DNA of 64,000 nt. Origin: Absidia repens (lineage: Eukaryota > Mucoromycota > Mucoromycetes > Mucorales > Cunninghamellaceae). Where the stretch lies: NCBI GenBank assembly GCA_002105175.1, contig MCGE01000002.1:1178001-1242000 (forward strand). Direction: 5' to 3'. Shown here one piece after another: positions 22,308 to 36,919 of this stretch. A model generated the notes under the pieces. The model did not search any database and was not told where the DNA came from. It saw only the letters and a list, made by a program, of their open reading frames with translations. The translations under genes and the position numbers were made by a program. Positions within the stretch are counted from its first letter, which is position 1. Every line of letters starts with the position of its first letter.

Positions 22308-23592
22308 ATGACTTCTCTTCACGTTTGCTTCTCCAATAACCCAGTCAAATCTCAACCTGAAGTGGGGCTCTCACTAGATTTCCTTGATTTCGGTCAGCTT
22401 GGTCATGACTTCACCCGTCCTACATCTATTCCAATCCCTCCCAATGCCATCCCTTTGAATGCCACTGATTATCGACCTGAATTGGATTCATATGGTAAAC
22501 CTATGCCTTTTCTCTTATCCCACTATCAAGGAAATAGGTACCTAACCGAACGATTTTTTTTTTTTTTTATGTGTGCCTGTAGATTTAACCTCTTTTGGTT
22601 CCTTCTCCTCCGCTGCGGAATCTTTAGTGCATGATCATGCCATAGTGATTCCGGCTTATAGTCCACCTTCAACGCCTGCCGCAACCACCCAAGACTTTTG
22701 CTTATTGGACGAACAAGAGCCTGCCTTGGCAGCAAGTGAAACACAATTGTATTCCGAACTGCAGCCACAAGATACTCCATCGGCACTGCTATCATCATCT
22801 TCAACGTCCGAGCAAGATATCTCCACCCCTTTAACAGCAATGTTATCGCCTTATGGGTTTTATGTGGACGATATGATGCTCATGTCTTCTCCCTCGTCTC
22901 CTGGTTCCTGGTTGACCAACTCAATTGAATCTGGATTATACATTCAATCACCTTCCACATCTCATCTTTTTGGTATGGACTCGTCAGCAAGCGCAAATCC
23001 GGCAGATCAACTTCAAATACCACCACAGCAACACTCATATTATGCGTCCTCATATTCATCTTCTTCAAGCGTTTCACAAGCATCTGTAGCAACTCCATCA
23101 GCAGTACCACAACACCATGATTCTGCTAACAACATTATGGATTGGTCTCTTCATCAGGATGCTCCAACCGATTACCATATGGATATGATGACAACTATGA
23201 CAGCCACACCAGCAGCAAATCAAGTAAACAATGGCAATGATAATAGTGTCGGGCTTCATTCTATGGTGGAAAGTGAAACTGCTGTGACGCAAGACCCAGT
23301 CTTCCTCCAACATCACGGCAAGTCTACTCCAGTCATGGGCAAGAAACACAGTCGTCGACGTGAATATGAATGCCCTCACTGTCATCGCAAGAGCAATCGA
23401 TCGAACAATATGAAAGAACATATCTTGACACACAATCCAAACCGTCCCAAGAACTTCCCTTGCACTCTTTGTCCAAAACGCTTTGCCCGCAAACATGATT
23501 TGAAACGACACCATCAATCTCACGAACGCAGCATCGAAAAAATGATGGTAGCCTGTGGACTTGTTCCTGGTGCTACTTCCATTTCCCTTTAG
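22308..23592 (+). CDS. C2H2 zinc-finger protein, probable transcription factor (2 exons, 398 aa)
   Basis: Exons 22308-22494 and 22583-23592. The donor GTAAAC at 22495 (codon phase 1) is chosen over a later GTACCT because only it restores the frame; the intron then holds a CTAAC branch site and ends TGCCTGTAG. The first about 330 residues are Ser/Thr/Pro/Gln-rich and disordered, as in activation regions. The C-terminus has a basic KKHSRRREYE followed by two C2H2 fingers: CPHCHRKSNRSNNMKEHILTH (C-x2-C-x12-H-x5-H) and CTLCPKRFARKHDLKRHHQSH (C-x2-C-x12-H-x3-H), joined by a 9-residue linker. The target genes are unknown. Confidence 0.85.
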
Positions 23593-23890
23593 ATCTTTTT
23601 TCTTTTTTTTTCTTCTTATTTGATCACTTTGACTTTATTTTATCTGTATATGTTTCATGTAGTATTTTTTTTTCTCTTTGTATATATATATATATATTTA
23701 TATCCTCTGCTTTTTTACCACCACCCTCTCCCACGACTCCCACAAAAGGTGACTATCCCAGTACCCTTTCTTTTTTTTTTTTTTTTTTTTTTTTTTTGTA
23801 TGTTGTTTACTTCCTTATTCATATACCTCAATAAAAAACAGTTTATTATATGCTTGACATGCAATCACAAATTGACTTATGATGTTCATT

Positions 23891-23926
<36 letters not shown>

Positions 23927-24814
23927 GTGTGATAATAAATGGTGTATTATTAATATGTAGATGTAAGCAGTCTATATTGTGGAGGCATTGTAGACGTGAT
24001 TTGATTTGATTTCAATCTGGGGAAACACATTGTTACTATTACAACTTTTTCCAGAAGATCATGTGTTGTAGCAATACTATCATCATCATCGATCTGGTCA
24101 GCCACCCTACCGTAAAATGTCACAAAGTACCACCAAGTCTATAATTAAGTTCCCGATAAAAATAGCACCAAATCAACATCCTTCGCTATCATCAATGCAT
24201 CACTACCACATTTTTATTTTTTTATTTTTATTTTCTATTGAAATCAAAATCAAATACACTAATACTAAAACTAATAACCAAACTACTAAAAATAAACGAT
24301 GTCTAAACTATCCAAGTAAATCCTGGTTCCAGTGTAGCCTACTAATGCTTGTAATGGAGGTTTCTGTACTTCCTGCAAGAGATATTGTCTTCCACTTATA
24401 TAATGACCATTCCTAATTCGCGTTTCTTTTGTTCCTGACATCATTCAACCATCCGATTTGCGCCCGTCGCACAATATTGTGTATTTGAGCAGCACCGCTA
24501 TCCCATGCTTATTTTTTTTTCCGCAACCCTTATCTGCACACATCTGTCTTGATCAGCTCATTTCCGTAGATACGTAGTTTTTTGTAAGGGTGTGCTTGGA
24601 ATTTGCTCACAGAGAGGTTGGGCCACAAAATAATCCCGTTTGGCTGCCACTATCTGGTTAGTCCGTCCCCACCCCCCCCCTTACGTTTTTTAAACACCGC
24701 GTTCCAGTCAGGTGGAAAATTGTCAAAATTTTATATTTTCGAAGGGCTGTCCACGAAAAGTATGAAATGGGCTGGGGCGTCAGTAGTGGTGGAGGGCGTT
24801 TCGCTCTGCATATA

Positions 24815-24851
<37 letters not shown>

Positions 24852-25299
24852 TACACACTATATATTCAATAGGCAGGAACATTGATCCCGGTGAAGTTGC
24901 CCAATAATCAACACCTCTTTTTTTTGACACAGGCACACTCACATCCATTCATTCATTAGCACAAGGCTTATATCTACACTTTTACGATAATCAACCAACA
25001 TATCAAAGATGCCAAAATTAAGGTTTATTTGATTTATAAACCTATTGTGCCATAGCCACCTTTGGAAAAAAACTTAACATGTCACAGGTTTCAAACCCAG
25101 CAATCAGTTTAGTCTATTGATCATTGATGGAAAGGCCATGGAATTTTTAGGCGTATCTTTTTTTGTCTCGACGTGCTCATATACCAAAAAAGAAGACATA
25201 CAAATATCAATGATATTGCATCATAGTGCTGTAATTGCTGCAATATGTATATGTTGATTGGGGTTTTCTCTTGGAAAAATAGTTTATATTTTCTTGTGG

Positions 25300-25690
25300 T
25301 AATGGTTTTTCCCACTCTCTTTTCCTTTTCTTTTTTTCTTCTTCACCATTCAACTTCTACGAGGTTATATTGGACTTAGATTAATGTTAGGACTAGGGTT
25401 AGAAGGGGTTTCAGCTCATGGACTATAAGATGCATAGGAAACTCTTTTATTTTGGATCCAGGATTTAGAGCCACCTTTAGCTTAGTTTAGTATTACTTTA
25501 TCGATAATTTGTTATCTACAACTGAATAAAATATATATCTATATACACTTCAATAAAATATGTCTCATTAGTTTTCCCTCATGTCTTGCACAAGAGATCC
25601 TTTCACGCCCCTTTAGATTAGCGTTGACCATTAGGAGGATTTAATAAAATATATCTATTTAGCCTTTCTCATGTCTTATTAACTACTTCG

Positions 25691-25723
<33 letters not shown>

Positions 25724-25800
25724 CCGTCCCTTTATGTTACTGCTGAGAATTTTTTAGATCCCCCAATAGTTTTCCTCATGCTACGTCCAAGAAGAGCCCT
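25300..25800 (+). repeat. Dispersed repeat copy R3
   Basis: Matches R2 and R6: a polypyrimidine stretch, then TTGGACTTAGATTAATGTTA, GGTTAGAAGGGGTTTCAG, ATCCAGGATTTAGAGCCACC, TATCTACAACTGAATAAAAT, CTTCAATAAAATATGTCTCA and TTAGATTAGCGTTGACCA. It is interrupted by a T run of about 28. Confidence 0.7.
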
Positions 25801-26241
25801 TGCAGTGTGTTCTTGATGTGTGTTGCTGGCGTGGGATATCTCTGGAGGGATATTTTGTTAGCGATTTTATTGCTTCTACTGAGTTTTTACCAGTTTCTAG
25901 AGCTCCACTGACGACTATGATGTTGGGAAACGGGAAGTTTATACTTCTATATATCGGGCGAAGAGTATGGTTCGCTCGGTATTAGGTTACAAACGCTGTT
26001 TATGAGCAGATTATGTGTTTTTGCGTAAATGTTTGCTTTTTTTTATTATCTTCTATTCAAAGAAATTTGGGGTGGATCTGTTGACTGGTTGGAGTGTATT
26101 GAGTAATTTTGTCATTGAAAGGGCGAGTTTCATTGTTTACACTTAGCCCTTACCTCTACACATACCAATCCAGCATACACAACACAAAATGCAATGCTCT
26201 CTTTCTTTTATATTAATAGCACAAGTGTCATCTTCCCCGTC

Positions 26242-26316
26242 TATATAAAGAAGGAACTCGCCCAAGTTTGTATCCAGCCTCACCTACATCCAAAATGGAT
26301 GATACCAACGATGCCG

Positions 26317-26350
<34 letters not shown>

Positions 26351-26474
26351 TATTCAACATGCGAATTTTCGCAGCCAACCACCAATGCTTTCCAAAAAAA
26401 AAAAAAATTATTCCCGGGCTTATCACTATTTCGTCTATCGCTACTCTGGGTCCTTAATGAGTAGTGATTCTCTT
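26242..26474 (+). other. TATA box followed by a short AT-repeat-containing open frame, uncertain
   Basis: TATATAAAG at 26242-26250 is followed about 35 bases later by an ATG (26285) in an A-rich context (CCAAAATGGATG). The frame passes through an (AT)n microsatellite, giving alternating Tyr/Ile, and an A run, then ends after about 68 codons. The promoter-like spacing is suggestive, but the protein does not look natural. A non-coding transcript or decayed gene is possible. Confidence 0.2.
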
Positions 26475-27521
26475 ACGAGGCACGCATAACTCCAGATATA
26501 GTGTACATCATGTAGACCAAAAGCGATGCACCAAAAAAAAAAAAAAACGAACATTATAGAAATCATAAATTATCAACGAAATGTTTTTCACCATAAAATA
26601 TCTAACCAGCAATGGACTTTAAAAGGGTTCTTTGAGATCGTTTGGTGTCTTTTGTCACTAACTATATGTATTTGGTAGGTTTTCTAATGCGAGAAAATTT
26701 ATAATAGTTGCAATACTGAGAATTTGAACATACCGTTTGTAGCATCATACATATATACTTGTAATAATAACAGAGGTATAATTCAGCATGTACAGAACTT
26801 GTTTCCAAAAGGAGAGGGGGATTTTTTTTTTAAATAAAGCTCCAGATGGTCAATGAGTATACAAGAGAAGAGGGGAAAAAAAAGGGAGGGTAGACGTCCC
26901 TTTAACTCCTGCGCCGAAGGTGATTGAGTGATCATGAAATAAGAACTCGAGATCAGATGGAGCATGCAATAAAATTATATTAGAACTGAAAAAGAAAGAA
27001 ATTCCTCTTTCAGCTACTCCTTTTGCAAAATAACATCGTTGTTAAACATTTTCAAGACAACAGTATGTATTTTTGACCCATACTGTCGGAGTTGCTGAAT
27101 TTATGCATGCTTTTCCAAGGTAGCATTAACATTTGCACTGTCCACTATTTCTTCTCATGCATAAGATATTATGGTCTACACAGGTATCCTTGAATGTAAT
27201 ATAAGTATTAGATATGTAATTAATGAATACATTTATGATATAAAAATATGTGTCGTTGCTCGCAGAGATCTAAATTGAAAGGTGAATAAAATACCTACAG
27301 TTTCCATGAAATAAAAAAAGAATCTCGGACTTATCATATGTATTTTAGACAATGGGAACACTCCATGTCCCTGAATTCAGGATATCTATTTTTTTTAGCT
27401 TCGAGTTTGTATGTTCCCTCCTCCCTTTTAATTTAATATCTATATTGAAATTTTTACCGAAGTCGTTTCCATATGCTAAACTTTCTATCCAATAATTTAT
27501 CGTCTAAAACGAAAGTCCGCT

Positions 27522-27842
27522 TTACTTTTTTGAGGTGTGTGGCGCTCTTTTTTTTTTTTTTTTTTTTTTAAATCTCTTGAATGTTTCCAACATCGATAAA
27601 TCGCTTAAAATATCTTCAACTTTAGCACATTTACATGGAAGCGATTTATTACTGGCAACAGCTCTCATTAAACAATTGGTACAGCACTGACATATAGTAG
27701 TTTTGTCTTTAACTGCTATAAGCACTGAAAGTATCGTTGGGCAGATAAAGCGACACACTAGAAACTCCACCACCCCCTTTTTTTTTATGACTTCCACAAC
27801 TCCGGATGTTCCCTCCTCTGGCTGAAAAGCAACCCAGAACAA
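27522..27842 (-). CDS. Isolated Cys-rich open frame, unrecognised
   Basis: A minus-strand frame of 106 codons, long for such AT-rich DNA, with a dense cysteine cluster (ICQCCTNCLMRAVASNKSLP then CKC). It has no ATG at its start, only TTG, and no family I recognise; it runs into a T-tract (Lys-rich end). It could be one exon of an unmodelled gene, a relic, or chance. Confidence 0.2.
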   Translation of the reverse strand: MFWVAFQPEEGTSGVVEVIKKKGVVEFLVCRFICPTILSVLIAVKDKTTICQCCTNCLMRAVASNKSLPCKCAKVEDILSDLSMLETFKRFKKKKKKKRAPHTSKK

Positions 27843-29272
27843 TCACTTTGGCAACAGATATACACAATCTATTATCAACAAACTCGCCGCTGAAACAGTC
27901 CATTCATCCTTTCTTTGAAAACAAGAAGATACACGCGGTGATATGCATACAGGTGTGTTGGTAAAGAATACAAAGTAAATTACACAATACTCATTCTTGG
28001 CTATCAATACCTTTAATATCTAGGGCGCATATTTTGATGGATTATATGCACCGGAAAATAGCTTGATGAAGGGGACGGTAGTGGTGCATGCCAGTTGACC
28101 AGTTGACAATACAGTAACGGTCTAGAAAGATTGGTGCGACCGTACTGATGTGACTTTTAGCAATGGAATCACATGCATCACGATGTGAAGCGGGCCACTG
28201 TTGGGTCTTCAATATTGAAATAATCCGAACCATGATGCTGCTTATGACTGAACGATACAGGCAAGTGACGAAGAAAAAAGAAATGCATGTCCACAGCCCC
28301 TCGTGCATGAATGATGAATGGATGGGTATTTTATTTTTGTTTGTTTGTTTACTTACTTTCATTTCTTACCGTGTTAGTGCACGTTACCTCAAGGCATCAA
28401 AGCAGACCAACCATTCAACTCCATTATAATTATATTGGCGACCTTTTTCTTTTTACTGAAAAAATGATCTGGATTGAAGGGGAAGGGGTCGATTGAGGGG
28501 ATGAAGGAGGCATATGATTTGGCTTTTTTATTTTACTCCCTTTAGTTAGCTTTTATGTAAATGATGGGCATGAACCATTGTTTAGCTGTTTAGCATTATT
28601 CTTTTTGATTACTAGTTAGTATGATTGTTATTGTCATATTATATTTTATACATCTTGTGATTATCAATAAAGAAAAAAGCTTGTTTTTTTCTATGATTTT
28701 ATTCCATTATGTATTTATTTTACAATGTGTGTATTTTTGATATGGTGTGATATAAGGAACGAGGCTGACACTTTGAACGTACCACATTTCCCTTTTAGTA
28801 TTAATACAGTATGACATATAATCTTAGACATTTGCCATGATGATGGTAATATTAGCAAGGAGGTGGATGATGACGATACTGTATGTACTGTACCAGCATC
28901 TGAAAAAAAAAAAGGTTCATTGGTATTGAAGGAAAGGGGAGGAGAATGGGTGAATTTATTTTAGGCGCAAACAAAGTCAGTATCGTAATATCATAGCCAT
29001 TACTACGTACAGAACACTGCATGTGATACATAGTAGGTTTTTTTTTTATTTTTATTTTTTTTTGACAAGACTTGCATACGTGCGTATCAAAACTTGCATA
29101 AAAGCCCAAACAAGGAGAAAAAAAGACTTTGGCGAATATCCTATAAGGCAATCCATCACTGGGATTGGCTGGGTCCCTTTTTTGGAGCGCTCCTTAAAAA
29201 TTATTTAAAAAAAAAATCTCCACCTTTTTTGGATTTTATCCCTCTTTCTCTTTCCTTTTTTTTCTTTTTCTT

Positions 29273-29282
29273 ATATATAAAA
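29273..29282 (+). promoter_or_regulatory. TATA box of the Gin4-type kinase gene
   Basis: TATATAAAAC after a CT-rich stretch, about 120 bases upstream of the first ATG (29398). No ATG occurs between about 29040 and 29397. Confidence 0.5.
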
Positions 29283-29397
29283 CTTCCTCTTTTGTTTTAC
29301 TGACGAAGTAGTATTTGGAAAGAAAAAAATATACACGTACATTTATTATTTTAATTCGTAATCATTCATTCACCAACAACGTCGCCTACATACTAAT

Positions 29398-32813
<3,416 letters not shown>

Positions 32814-33180
32814 AATACAGACCTTACACTTAATTTATACCATATTATACATAGTTTATACATATTTACACATTTACAATTATCATTATTATTCACCAGT
32901 TTATCTTCACTGTATGGTATTTTTACACTTTCTTAGTATAGTATTCTCTTTTCATACCCAAATTAATTTTATACACTTGATATTCCACTCCTTTAATACC
33001 ATTTTTTTAATAAATCAAACATCCGTCATCTTCCTTATTTGTACAGGCATTTCTCCTCAGATGCGATTTGCTTAACGCGAGGGGGAGGATCAATATGATA
33101 TTTGAACCTCCGTCGGACTTGTTACCTTTTTTTTTTTTTTTTTTTTGTCATTGTCTACTTACTTTATCAACTTCCACGTA
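32814..33180. other. Intergenic region, kinase 3' end and UBL-gene promoter
   Basis: About 365 bases, AT-rich, with an AATAAA-like signal near 33010 and a T run at 33129-33146 shortly before the next start. No coding potential seen. Confidence 0.55.
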
Positions 33181-34317
33181 ATGCGATTATACATTGTTAC
33201 GCGACAAGATGAAATTGTACCTGTGGATGCCAACCCGTCAGATTCTATTCTACGACTTCAGGCACTTGTAGCGGAACGTCAATGCCTCCAATACAATTCC
33301 ATCACTCTTGATCATAGTAGGACTGTGCAAAGTTACGGTATTGAAAACGACTCGATTCTTCAATTGACCGCTCGACCTCAGGAACGCTTTAATTTGTATA
33401 TTCGGGTTTACGGTGGACATACGCTGACTATCGAAGCTACACGGTTGGACACACTTGCAACTATCAAATATCGCATTCAACAGAAGGAACGTCTCTATCC
33501 GTTTGGCCAGCAGTTGCTTTTCTATATTGGTCTCTTACTTCAAGGCGATGACCGACCCCTAGCAACCTTCCAAATCTTCCGAGATACATTACTGGATCTA
33601 GCATTGAACACAATTCCAACAACATCTGCTCCGGTCCCTCATATGACTCCAGCAGTACCAACGCCAAATTATATGACCACTCCACCTACCCGAACTACAC
33701 CTCCCATCATGACGCCTACTCCTGCTCCTCCTTACACCGATTTATATACTCATTCTCGCACAGTTATACCTGCTTCAACTCCTCTCACCTTTACACATAC
33801 TCCAGCTCCTCGTTCCACTATTACAACTAATGCAACGCCTCCTTCCACCATCAGCCGCTCCAAACAAACCAAAGAATACACTCAAAAACGCCCTTATTCT
33901 GTATTTGCATCATCCACCCAAACCAAATCCAAATCGACTGCACCTGTCTCTTCGCTAGTCGTCTCGAAGAATATTATTGTCCAAGTCCAGTGCCACACAA
34001 AGCATATCAAGATTGCCATCAACACCTCTGACAACGTCTCTGTACTCAAATCGAAAATATACAAACATACAAACGTGGCTAATACAGCGCAAAGCCTTAT
34101 GTACAATGGAAAAAGGTTGAATGATGATGAAACGATCAATTCTTACAAGATTGTGGATGGTGCGCATATCGACATGTTGGCCCGACCACGTCGAGTTCCT
34201 GGAAAGACCAAAGCAACCATCACCTCCAAATCCACCCTGGAAACACCACACCCATCGTCATCATCATCACAAGCGCCAACATCAACATTTTCAAAAATGA
34301 ACCCAGCCTTTTACTAG
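33181..34317 (+). CDS. Multi-ubiquitin-like-domain protein, N-terminal part with three UBL domains
   Basis: Starts at ATG 33181 directly on UBL 1 (MRLYIVTRQDEIVPVDANPS ... YGIENDSILQLTARP, residues 1-66). UBL 2 follows (FNLYIRVYGGHTLTIEATRL ... about 70-145). Then comes a 120-residue Pro/Thr-rich linker, and UBL 3 (KNIIVQVQCHTKHIKIAINT ... LMYNGKRLNDDETINSYKIV, DGAHIDMLARPRR, about 263-338), which is closest to ubiquitin. None ends in a processed Gly-Gly. The frame stops at TAG-TGA (34315-34320), but the -1 frame is open from inside UBL 3 and continues for another 150 codons (next feature). The two probably form one protein. Non-conjugated UBL proteins usually act as adaptors or scaffolds. 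Confidence 0.75.
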   Translation: MRLYIVTRQDEIVPVDANPSDSILRLQALVAERQCLQYNSITLDHSRTVQSYGIENDSILQLTARPQERFNLYIRVYGGHTLTIEATRLDTLATIKYRIQQKERLYPFGQQLLFYIGLLLQGDDRPLATFQIFRDTLLDLALNTIPTTSAPVPHMTPAVPTPNYMTTPPTRTTPPIMTPTPAPPYTDLYTHSRTVIPASTPLTFTHTPAPRSTITTNATPPSTISRSKQTKEYTQKRPYSVFASSTQTKSKSTAPVSSLVVSKNIIVQVQCHTKHIKIAINTSDNVSVLKSKIYKHTNVANTAQSLMYNGKRLNDDETINSYKIVDGAHIDMLARPRRVPGKTKATITSKSTLETPHPSSSSSQAPTSTFSKMNPAFY

Positions 34318-34471
34318 TGAAAAAAGAAAATACCAAAAAGACGATAAAACCAACAACGGATACGAAGATCTTATACACTTGGAAAATTGGCGGCAATGGC
34401 GTGATCGATTTGTTGTCGTCGGATGCGGAAGAGGAGACAATCGAACCAAAACAAAAGCAACCACCACCACC

Positions 34472-34502
<31 letters not shown>

Positions 34503-34766
34503 CATCAACAGCAACAGCAACAGCAACAGGGAAAGAAAAAACAGCGCAAGATCTCAGTTAGGGTAGAAGATGGGTCCGTACACAAACTTCAAATGGATTA
34601 TTCTGCAGAATCAACCTTACTAGACGTGATCCGACTGTATCAAACAACCTCTGGCGAAGACCTTGGTAACAGGAAATCCATTATTTTTGGCGGCGTGGCT
34701 TTAGAGGATGAATTCTTGATTGATGACCTGTATTTGGATGAGGATTCCATTCTCAATTTACTATGA
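34292..34766 (+). CDS. Continuation of the multi-UBL protein: SIM-like motif plus SUMO-like (Rad60/Esc2-type) domain, in the -1 frame
   Basis: This frame has no ATG until deep inside its domain, so it needs the upstream gene for initiation. Around the A5 run at 34293-34297 it reads KNEPSLLLVKKENTKKTIK, which follows on naturally from the first frame. It then carries NGVIDLLSSDAEEETIE, a textbook SUMO-interacting-type motif (hydrophobic core, Ser, acidic tail), then a Pro run and a Gln run, then a fourth UBL: RKISVRVEDGSVHKLQMDYS ... TLLDVIRLYQTTSGEDLGNR ... SIIFGGVALEDEFLIDDLYL ... DSILNLL, resembling the SUMO-like domains of Rad60/Esc2/NIP45. It ends at TGA 34764-34766 without Gly-Gly. Cause of the break: assembly or allelic one-base loss, frameshifting, or an unseen intron. 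Confidence 0.65.
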
Positions 34767-35040
34767 ATTTAGCAATTTTTATTATTATTATTGGTAGAAA
34801 TAGTTTTAGTAGTAGCTAGTTTGCATATTTAATGTTTACTGATTCATTGTATTGTTTTTCATCTGTAGTTATAGTCCTGTGCATTTGTAATAAATAGTTT
34901 GGTTGCATATTATTTTTCAGTTGATGAGGATCGTGTGGCGGGGTTTTTCGAACAATTATTATATTTATATGCGTGTTGGGTGGAGAGGGGATTTCTGTTT
35001 CAGCTTCCTTTTTTTTTTTTTTCAACAATATTTATGGGCT

Positions 35041-36331
35041 ATGAACAGATTACTACAAACTCCACCATTAAAGGTGCTTGGCAATGCTAGTGTAGGAAAA
35101 AGTAAGTTGAATACAAAACTGAAAGACAGCTTGTACATGCTAATATGTATATTTAGTTCGCCAACACAAACAGGAACCTTTAGTACCTAATCTATGGTCA
35201 AAACAAACAAGGCTGGATATGCATATGCACTTTCACTTTGGACAACTGGAACTGGTGCTAACAAAGTGGGACAGGCTGAAGCTTTGGGGACTGGAGCAAG
35301 AACCATCGACAAATGTAAGTTACAAATGAACCCCTCTGGCTATGCACTCTTAATGAACTCACCACTTTCCTATATAGGCTTTTAGGAATCAAGCCAATTT
35401 AATTGTGGAAACTATACAAGCATCTTGGTCTACTTATGATATCAAGGACGAAACAGAAGTGAAGGTAAGAATAGTCTCGTATGCATACAGCCACTGTAAT
35501 GAAACTGAGCTTGTTTATTATTGTCATAGGATTATTTATCGAAGTCAGACATAAAGACGCTATATTCAAGGGCGGTGCGATACATCTTTTCCAATGATGA
35601 TCAATTTAGCAACGACGATGGAAATAATAGTACAGAGAACAATATCCAATGTAGGTGATTGTTAATATTATGGAATGCATGCCGATTTTATCATCTATCT
35701 CACCTTACAATTAATATAGCGCACTACCATCGTATGGCATTACTGGGTCAAATCTTGGCCACTTGCGACTGCATAGTTACCAGTTTACAGGAGGCTAATA
35801 GACTACCGATAGCCCATCTCTTGGCTTTTCTCTACGTAAGTTAAAAGCGAAGAGCGGTACAAATATCTAGGACGACGGGTCTTTATATATACATATATAT
35901 GTACTTACCTTTTTTCGTTTTTATTCTCACTGCACTTCATAGCAATGTCTGACCATTCAGCATCAGCCCGGTTTGGCGGACTACAGAGGACGGATCGAAC
36001 AACGCTTTGATGAAATCAAAAACGAACTAAATCCAACATTGAGCCAAGATCAACTAGAATGGTAAGCGAAATATACATATATGTACATATATATCATAAA
36101 GTGGGTGTATGTCTGGGGAATTAATAACCGGTTTCTTGGTTTTTTTTTATTTTATCTAGGGTGAAAACTTTGGCCAATGATATTCAAACCAATATTTTGT
36201 GTAATTCGCCAAACGATCAACACCAGTTTATTCGTGGTTGCTCAAGTGTATTTGATGTCATGAAACAAAGCACAGCACGTCCACAACATATTCCGCTACC
36301 ATTACCACCACTATCATCATCTCCATTATAG
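35041..36331 (+). CDS. Unrecognised protein (7 exons, 277 aa)
   Basis: Exons: 35041-35101, 35157-35314, 35378-35464, 35530-35650, 35720-35835, 35943-36061, 36160-36331. All junctions are GT-AG and the frame closes at 277 aa, so this is almost certainly a real gene. The N-terminus is MNRLLQTPPLKVLGNASVGK; the middle is rich in Trp, His and charged residues (MHMHFHFGQLELVLTKWDRL) and looks helical; the end is a Pro/Ser tail (PLPLPPLSSSPL). There is no signal peptide, no membrane segment and no domain I know. It follows the UBL gene by about 275 bases on the same strand, but I see no functional link. Its function is not assigned. Confidence 0.7.
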
Positions 36332-36919
36332 TACAGTAGTCATTTTTAGCAATAGTTTTGTATTCAATATCCCATATTTTACCCTTTCATTCCATTCCCA
36401 TCATCTCTTCTCACGTCTCTCTTTCACTAAATTACACAATATTTCCTCATTACGATAGTTATATTTGATATCTCTTTGATTTCTACGTTATCCTTTTAAA
36501 ATAAACTCCTGATTATTATTTGTTATATATCTCTATTGTTGTTTTAGCGGTTCGGCAAGTTTTTTTTTTTTTATATATTCAACTTTAAAAAATTAGTCTA
36601 TTATATGTATGTACTGCACAGTACAGTACTGTGATAGAGGCGAGATTGTTGAAGTGTGATCACTTTGGCTTCAACAGGCCTTTAATTGGGCTTCTATTTT
36701 TTTTTTTTTTTGCTATACCACACGCAGAAAACAAAAACAAAAATAACAAGTTAGGTATATACACATTGCCATGTCTAGTGGAGAGTATGCTGGTAGTACG
36801 ACCTAACGTAATTAATAAGAATAGTACAGCAGGAATAGGGCGACGGTGCACTTTAAGTGATCCTAATACTGCCAACCAGCTATTAGGCATTTGGCAAAGT
36901 CACTATATATAAGTTGGAA

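Larger units (their letters stand above)
23593..29397. other. Gene-poor region, 5.8 kb, with repeat copy R3 and many homopolymers
   Basis: No gene could be modelled with confidence. Contents: T runs at about 23770-23797, 23893-23923, 24820-24848, 25692-25719 and 27549-27570; repeat copy R3 (25300-25800); AT repeats (26316-26343); and a few isolated open frames, of which 27522-27842 (minus, Cys-rich) is the most coding-like. The last 120 bases hold the TATA box and leader of the Gin4-type kinase. Confidence 0.55.

Noticed and set aside
22526..23523. Minus-strand frames of 76-141 codons opposite the zinc-finger gene
   Set aside because: The C2H2 fingers and Ser-rich region lie on the plus strand; the antisense frames have no motifs.
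24117..24416. A 99-codon plus frame starting MSQSTTKSIIKFPIK
   Set aside because: AT-rich, without splice context, promoter signal or recognisable motif; composition changes along the frame as expected for chance.
25360..25830. Repeat copy R3 considered as a full LTR starting TGTTGGA/TTGGACTT
   Set aside because: Homology between copies continues upstream of that point, so it is not the element's edge; no primer-binding site or coding partner was visible.
26268..26489. Open frame through the (AT)n microsatellite as a real protein
   Set aside because: Tyr/Ile alternation comes from the repeat itself; kept only as an uncertain transcript start with a TATA box.
33955..34251. Minus-strand frames opposite the UBL protein
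   Set aside because: Shadows; the plus strand encodes a clear ubiquitin-like domain there.
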